This document shows, one piece after another, positions 58,965 through 64,000 of a stretch of 64,000 nt of DNA. A program made the translations under genes and the position numbers. Source of the stretch: Paguma larvata (Eukaryota > Chordata > Mammalia > Carnivora > Viverridae); contig CM057841.1 of assembly GCA_030068075.1 (NCBI GenBank), positions 45,115,030 through 45,179,029 on the forward strand, written 5' to 3'. Each line of letters opens with the position of its first letter. Position 1 is the first letter of the stretch. The notes beneath the pieces are model-generated. The model ran no database searches and was not told where the DNA came from. It worked only from the letters and a program-made list of their open reading frames with translations.

Positions 58965-59230
58965 GAAAAGAATACACAGTGTATAAATCCATTTATATAA
59001 AGTTCTAAAAACGGCAAAACTAATCTATTTTAAGGAAAAACAGATCAGTAAGTTGCCTGAGGAGCTGGAGTGGGCAGAACTGACTATAAAAGAGCAAGAG
59101 GTAGACTGAAATGTTCTGTATCTTATCTGCAGTGATTACACAAATGCATATACTTGTTTAAAACTCCTGGAATGCTCAAAACTGGTGAATCTCTGTATCT
59201 CGATATAAAGATGGTTTGTTATTAAAAAAA
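58965..59230 (+). mobile_element. Old L1 3' end
   Basis: L1 3' UTR landmarks: aaagttctaaaaacggcaaaactaatctat ... gaaatgttctgtatcttatctgcag ... cgatataaagatgg followed by an A-rich end. Confidence 0.6.
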
Positions 59231-60154
59231 AGAAAAAAAAGGAAAGAGAGAAAGGATACAAGAAGTAACCACAGAGTCAACAAGAAAAATGTAGAGTACT
59301 CTGAGAAAATGGAGACATGAGTAGAAGACAAAAAAAAGCTGGGGAGGGGAGAGGCAGTGCAAAGAACCACCAAAGCAAATTAACAGGCCCTATGCAAAAC
59401 GCCACTACTCTTACAGCATTTCATAGTTCGGTCCTCTAACATTGTGTCAGTTGTTCTTCCTCTGAACTCTTAGGTAAGCAAAACTGATACTAATGTCTCT
59501 GCTGAAGAAAATGAAAGCTTGCACGATTTTTCACAGGGTCTCGAGACCAAACTAGAATTAAAATCCATGTTTTCCAATGGCTAACACAATTTTCAAGAAG
59601 TTCATTAATAATGAACTAACTCCTGCAGCTCTATTAGTACTGTTTTTCCTGTTTTCCTTTCAAATTTAGCTAGCTCTGAGACATATCAGCAGAAAAAGGT
59701 GCAACGATTCCATGCTTCCATAAACTATTGGCAAAGATACCAAGAGTCACACATGGCATCCTCCATCTCTCAAGTAATTCTCCTGAGGTGATAGTTTGCT
59801 TACCCTTCCCCTGCTTTTCACTTCTGAGTATCATCATCTGTCAAAACAGAGGTGGCTCAACCAGCGGAGTGCTTCAGCTAAATCTTAAAGACACTCCCCA
59901 AAGACAAGAAATGATTAGCTAATTTTATGTGTTAAAATATTCCCCAAAAGGATCATCATCATATTCTTAACTGATTTTTATGTGTGGCTTATAGACTTTC
60001 TCTCTTCTTTTATGGAAACTGTTTAGGTAAAGGAGCCTACACAAACCACTCTTTTTATAACATCTGAACAGTGTAATTTCAGTAGGGCCCAAAGTGTAAA
60101 TACCAATTATCGAACTTTTATACTAAAGAACGTCAGGATAAGCTCAATACTTTG

Positions 60155-60345
60155 TGGTAAAATAATCAAGTTTCAAATTCCAGCCTCCTTGATTAGCTAT
60201 GTGATGTTAGGAAAATTAGTGAATCCCTCTGTACCTCAGTTTGTACATTTATGAAATACAGATACTATCTCATAGGATTTTTCTGAGGAATAATGTGAAA
60301 AATATCTATAAAATTCAGCATACAAATAGCTGAAAAAATGTATTC
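60155..60345 (-). mobile_element. MIR
   Basis: Reversed MIR: caaattccagcctcc ... ttagctatgtgatgttaggaaaattagtgaatccctctgtacctcagtttgtacatttatgaaatacagatactatctcatagg. Confidence 0.8.
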
Positions 60346-60746
60346 AATTATTACTAATATTGAATTTATTATTCTTTCTGTACCAACACTGTTTCTTTTA
60401 ACAAGTCCTACAAATATTACTTTAAAGAAATTTTTAAAACTAAAACTAAACAAATAAAAAAACAAACAAAACCCCTAAATTTATAATGAAAAGAGTAATG
60501 AACAACAATTTAGGTCACTCTTAGAAACTTTCCTGTTCTTGCTTCATCTTCAAAAACAATACCAAAAAAAATAAAATATCAAACTTACTAAAACCCTAAT
60601 CATAACATTTCTGAATGGGAAAGAAATGAATAAACATTCATAGGTGACCAGCCATAATTATCATCATCTGTCAAGTAAATATTAAAAAAAAAAAGAAAAG
60701 CAAGAGAAAAACTTTAATTTTTCAATAGTTATTAAAAATAAACAGG

Positions 60747-60958
60747 AGTGCCTGGGTGACTCAGTTGGTTGGGCGTCCAACTTCGGCTCAGGTCATGATC
60801 CCACTCAGGTCATGATCCCACAGTTCTTGGGTTTGAGCTCAGCTCTGAGCCTGGAGCTGCTTCAGATTCTGTGTCTCTCTCTGCCCCTCCCCCACTTGCA
60901 CTCTGTCTCTTTCAAACATACACATTAAGAAAAAATATTTTTTAAAAATTTTTAAATA
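60747..60958 (+). mobile_element. Felid SINE with 17-bp internal tandem duplication
   Basis: Head GGAGTGCCTGGGTGACTCAG. CTCAGGTCATGATCCCA is repeated head-to-tail (60787-60803 and 60804-60820). The middle after TTGAGCTC is shortened, and the tail is long and A/T-mixed. Confidence 0.93.
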
Positions 60959-60975
60959 ATAATAATTAATAAAAG

Positions 60976-61199
60976 GAGCGCCTGGGTGGCGCAGTCAGCT
61001 GACTGCCCGACTTCGGCTCAGGTCATGATCTCATGGTTGGTGGGTTTGAACCCTGTGTCGGGCTCTGGGCTGACAGCTTGGAGCCTGGAGCCTGCTTCAG
61101 ATTCTGTGTCTCCCTCTCTCTCTGCCCCTCCCCCACTATGCTTCTCTCTATCTCTCATAAAAAAATGAACAGTAAGATTTTTTTAAGTTAAAAAATAGA
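60976..61199 (+). mobile_element. Felid SINE
   Basis: Head GGAGCGCCTGGGTGGCGCAGTC. Flanks aattaataaaag and aataaataaaag are compatible with insertion into the tail of the SINE just before it. Confidence 0.93.
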
Positions 61200-61823
61200 A
61201 TAAATAAAAGTAACTGAAAATTTCCAAGTAGCATATCTTTAGTTCAAATCATCAGAAATATAGTTTCTTTATCACAACACCAGGCTTTATTTACATTTAG
61301 AAGTTAAAATCATTACCTATAGTTAATCCATAAAGAAAATTTCTACATTTTCATTCGAGGACATGTTTATATTTAGTGAATTACATACTGTTAGTTTTTT
61401 TAACCTTGACTTTTATTAAGACAACAGCAAATAAAAGACACAAATCTCTTTTATGTAACTTGAAATAAAATCTTTGCAACAAGATAATAACCTAAGTTAA
61501 TAATCAACATTTCTACTGAAAAATGTCTTATACCTTAAAAATAACAGGACTATCTTCTCTCGCTAAACAAGCAAGCCCAAATGATGTCTCAGATTAATAT
61601 GATCTTTTATTTTTTTCTATCTATTATTATTTATGGAAAATATAATCTGAGTCAACTTTTTCTTATATAAAGTGGCTATTTTTTATATACAGTATTAATC
61701 AGGGTAAGAAATGTTTTTCTGTACTATCACTTTCAAGTTTTAGGGGACTCGTGGAATAATTACACTAGAGTCAAGAGTGAGCTAAGAGCAAGCCAAGAAC
61801 CATTTGGTTAATTATGAATTTCT

Positions 61824-62058
61824 TTTTTTTTATTTTTTTTAACGTTTACTTATTTTTGAGAGACATAGAGACAGAACGTGAGCTGGGGAAGGGCAGAGAG
61901 GGAGGGAGACACAGAATCCGAAGCAGGCTCCAGGCTCCGAGCCGTCAGCACAGAGCTCGTCAGCACAGAGCTCCACGCAGGGCTCGAACTCACAGACCAC
62001 GAGATCACGACCTGAGCCGAAGTCGGCCGCCTAACCGACTGAGCCACCCAGGGGCCCC
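61824..62058 (-). mobile_element. Young-looking felid SINE with 15-bp internal duplication
   Basis: AACGTTTACTTATTTTTGAGAGACA start to CACCCAGGGGCCCC, CpG-rich. Perfect 15-bp target duplication taattatgaatttct (61809-61823 and 62059-62073). GTCAGCACAGAGCTC is repeated in tandem (61944-61973). Confidence 0.97.
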
Positions 62059-63195
62059 TAATTATGAATTTCTATCCTCTTACTGTAATAAGCAACAGAA
62101 TTCTAGTACTGCATGAAAATTACAAAAACAGAGTTTAGAAAAAGACACAAAAACAAATGGTAGGAAAATCAGAGAGAGATGGATCCTAGAACTAAGAAGT
62201 TAGGATGAACTAGGTATGTATGACTTTTATCATTTTAAACTTTATTTCCATAATTATTTCCATAATGATATTTTTAGTTTACGAGGTAAGAATCTATAGA
62301 GATGAATAGATACTAAACAAGAAAAGAATCCAACAGACTATTTTTAATGTTAAATATTTTCAAAAAATCATTTCTAATAAGATATCTTCATACATTCCAT
62401 CATTTAAGAAGTTATGGCTTAACCACCTTACTAACATCAGCTAGGAAGAGAAATAAATCAGGCTCAACGGCAATTCAGAAATATTCCATAAAGTCAGTAA
62501 AACACTGTTACTATCTTTAGGATTTTCATTTTGTGAACTATAAAGTATAATTATGCATGGTACCATATCAAATAATTTGACAGTGATAAGAGAAAGAAAG
62601 TAGTTTATTGTCCCTAACTCATTGTTAAAATAAAAGTAAAAAATAAAAATCTTCCACTTTCAAATACTAAATTCATACTAATATTGCCTCACATTGGTAT
62701 TTAGCTCTTATTTAACCAGTTACTTAATTTTATCCATCATGTAATCTTGTAACTCTTGCTTGTGAACACATTTTAAAATTTTAATCCATTGTTTTTATTA
62801 CTCTATTTTTTCCAACTCACTTATATTATTTTTCCTGTTTTATCTGATTTTTATACTATCTTATCTTACATCTCTGTATTTCCAGAATGATCTCTTAATC
62901 ATATATGTTCACTTTCATTTAGTTTAATTTTTATCTCAGTTTTTTCTATAGCAAACAATATATGCCAAAATCAGTATTTTTCAATACAGGAAGTATACGA
63001 AATGATAACTTTTTCTCTGTAGTGAATCTTTTCTCTAGGTACTCAAAAGACTCCTAGCCTTCAAATTTGTAACCCATTTTATTTTTTCAATATATATAAA
63101 CTATCTTCCTTAAAGGAAAAGGCAGAAAAAATGCAAAATGCAAAAAGAGAATCAAAAAGTAAAATTTTACAGTACATACTTTTTACTGGACCTTT

Positions 63196-63356
63196 TTTTT
63201 AAAGTTTATTTATTTATTGAGAGAGAGAAAATCTCAGGCAGGCTCTGCGATGTCAGCGCAGAGCCGCACCTGGACAGGATCTCACCACGGTGAGATCATG
63301 ATCTGAGCCAAAATCAAGAGTCAAACACTTAACCCACTGAGCTACCCATGCGCCCC
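63196..63356 (-). mobile_element. Felid SINE, shortened
   Basis: TTTAAAGTTTATTTATTTATTGAGAGAG start. The purine-rich middle is missing. It ends CTACCCATGCGCCCC, and ATCTCACCACGGTGAGATCATGATC gives a small hairpin near 63280-63304. Confidence 0.9.
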
Positions 63357-63529
63357 TGTAAAGGACTTTCTATGGGAGTTATTTTTAAAATAATTGCAAC
63401 AGTATCTCTTTTATTTACTTATTAAGAGTTTCACATGTAATTATGGGGTCATCAGAAACATTATTTATGTCTATGTATTATTGAATTAAGATACCTAGAC
63501 TCTTTTCTCATTGTCAGGCCATCACGTTA

Positions 63530-63690
63530 AGTAAGAAGGCAGTAGCAGAACTACATATGGTGACCAATGTTAACTACATTTATGGTGGTGGTCACTTTCC
63601 AATATACACAAATAATAAGCCATTACCTTGTGAAACTGAAATTAATATGATATTTTATGCCAACTATATCTCAATATAAGAACTAATTTC
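63530..63690 (+). mobile_element. Old L1 3' end
   Basis: Fits an L1 3' terminus: acatatggtgaccaatgttaac ... cacaaataataagccattac ... gccaactatatctcaatataag. Confidence 0.5.
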
Positions 63691-64000
63691 CTATCATTTT
63701 AAAAAATATATACATATAGCAGCAAGAAGGACCAACATCAATATGTAGTATAAAAGAAAACTTAATTAAATGGGAAAGAGATCTTGAACCTATTTTTCAA
63801 GCTCAATAGCACTCAACTGTAAATTTTCTAACCTTATTTTCTTAAAGAGAGAACTTAAATTTGGAAAAAACATGTTCTATAAAAAAAATTAAGATAGCAG
63901 TTAAATTCTCCTCACTCTGGGCTGAGTGTATTATTAAATGGATATCTAGACTACTGATAGAAAGTATACACATATTACCAGAAAATACTTCATATTACAT

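Larger units (their letters stand above)
19091..64000 (-). other. NFAT5: NFAT5 intron 1 (partial)
   Basis: Everything upstream of exon 2 in this window is taken as intron 1, because exon 1 (initiator Met and export signal) is absent and no other gene interrupts it. NFAT5 is known for a long first intron. Repeat-free blocks over 300 bp in which I see nothing recognisable include 19091-19795, 19962-21398, 24260-25746, 28948-29500, 30627-31030, 34998-35849, 38030-38550, 40440-41030, 46531-47424, 47521-48710, 49013-49964, 55511-56030, 56277-56790, 58251-58960, 59231-60150, 61208-61808, 62074-63190 and 63691-64000. Confidence 0.85.

Noticed and set aside
61850..62047. Recurring 60-80 codon frames of the type MAQS...RPTSAQVMIS in many places
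   Set aside because: These are translations of the SINE head and TC-rich body. The repeated peptide is a repeat artefact, not a gene family.
1..64000. Regularly recurring similar blocks that could suggest a CRISPR-like or satellite array
   Set aside because: Spacing is irregular, orientation is mixed, and each block has its own target-site duplication. They are dispersed retroposons.
1..64000. Possible endogenous retrovirus or LTR element
   Set aside because: I saw no paired long terminal repeats, primer-binding site or gag/pol/env-like frames. The reverse-transcriptase-like sequence is LINE type.

Overview
The window is vertebrate nuclear DNA, almost certainly from a cat-family carnivore (Felidae). 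About sixty copies of a tRNA-derived Carnivora SINE (CAN-SINE/SINEC) are scattered through it. Most are the felid type: a tRNA-like head with RNA polymerase III A-box and B-box motifs, a TC-rich stretch, and an A-rich end with AATAAA. The species cannot be told from sequence alone.

The only protein-coding gene I can support is NFAT5 (TonEBP), the tonicity-responsive Rel-family transcription factor, read from the minus strand. Two internal coding exons are present. Exon 2 (18965-19090) encodes residues 25-67. Exon 3 (3621-4179) encodes residues 67-253, including the auxiliary export domain, the bipartite nuclear localisation signal and the internal Met77 start of the short isoform. Splice phases match across the junction. 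Exon 1 lies beyond the right edge. Exon 4 and the Rel-homology exons lie beyond the left edge. So 1-3620 is part of intron 3, 4180-18964 is all of intron 2, and 19091-64000 is part of intron 1.

Layout: 1-7140 (intron 3 end, exon 3, start of intron 2) is AT-rich and has no recognisable SINE. Intron 2 carries seven SINEs, all in the gene's own orientation. 14700-19800, around exon 2, is again nearly repeat-free. From 19.8 kb onward intron 1 is dense with SINEs in both orientations. It also holds LINE-1 pieces of several ages (main ones near 44.7-45.9, 50.2-51.6, 51.6-53.0, 53.9-54.8 and 57.2-58.1 kb), L2 and MIR fossils, and microsatellites. Several SINEs sit on earlier insertions, and their target-site duplications allow the order of events to be read.

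I saw no other gene, RNA gene, endogenous retrovirus, CRISPR array or novel system. The remaining open reading frames are products of SINEs, LINEs or chance. The most useful points are the NFAT5 isoform signals in exon 3, an L1 fragment that has target-site duplications but no 3' end or poly(A), SINEs with internal tandem duplications, and two young-looking SINEs.
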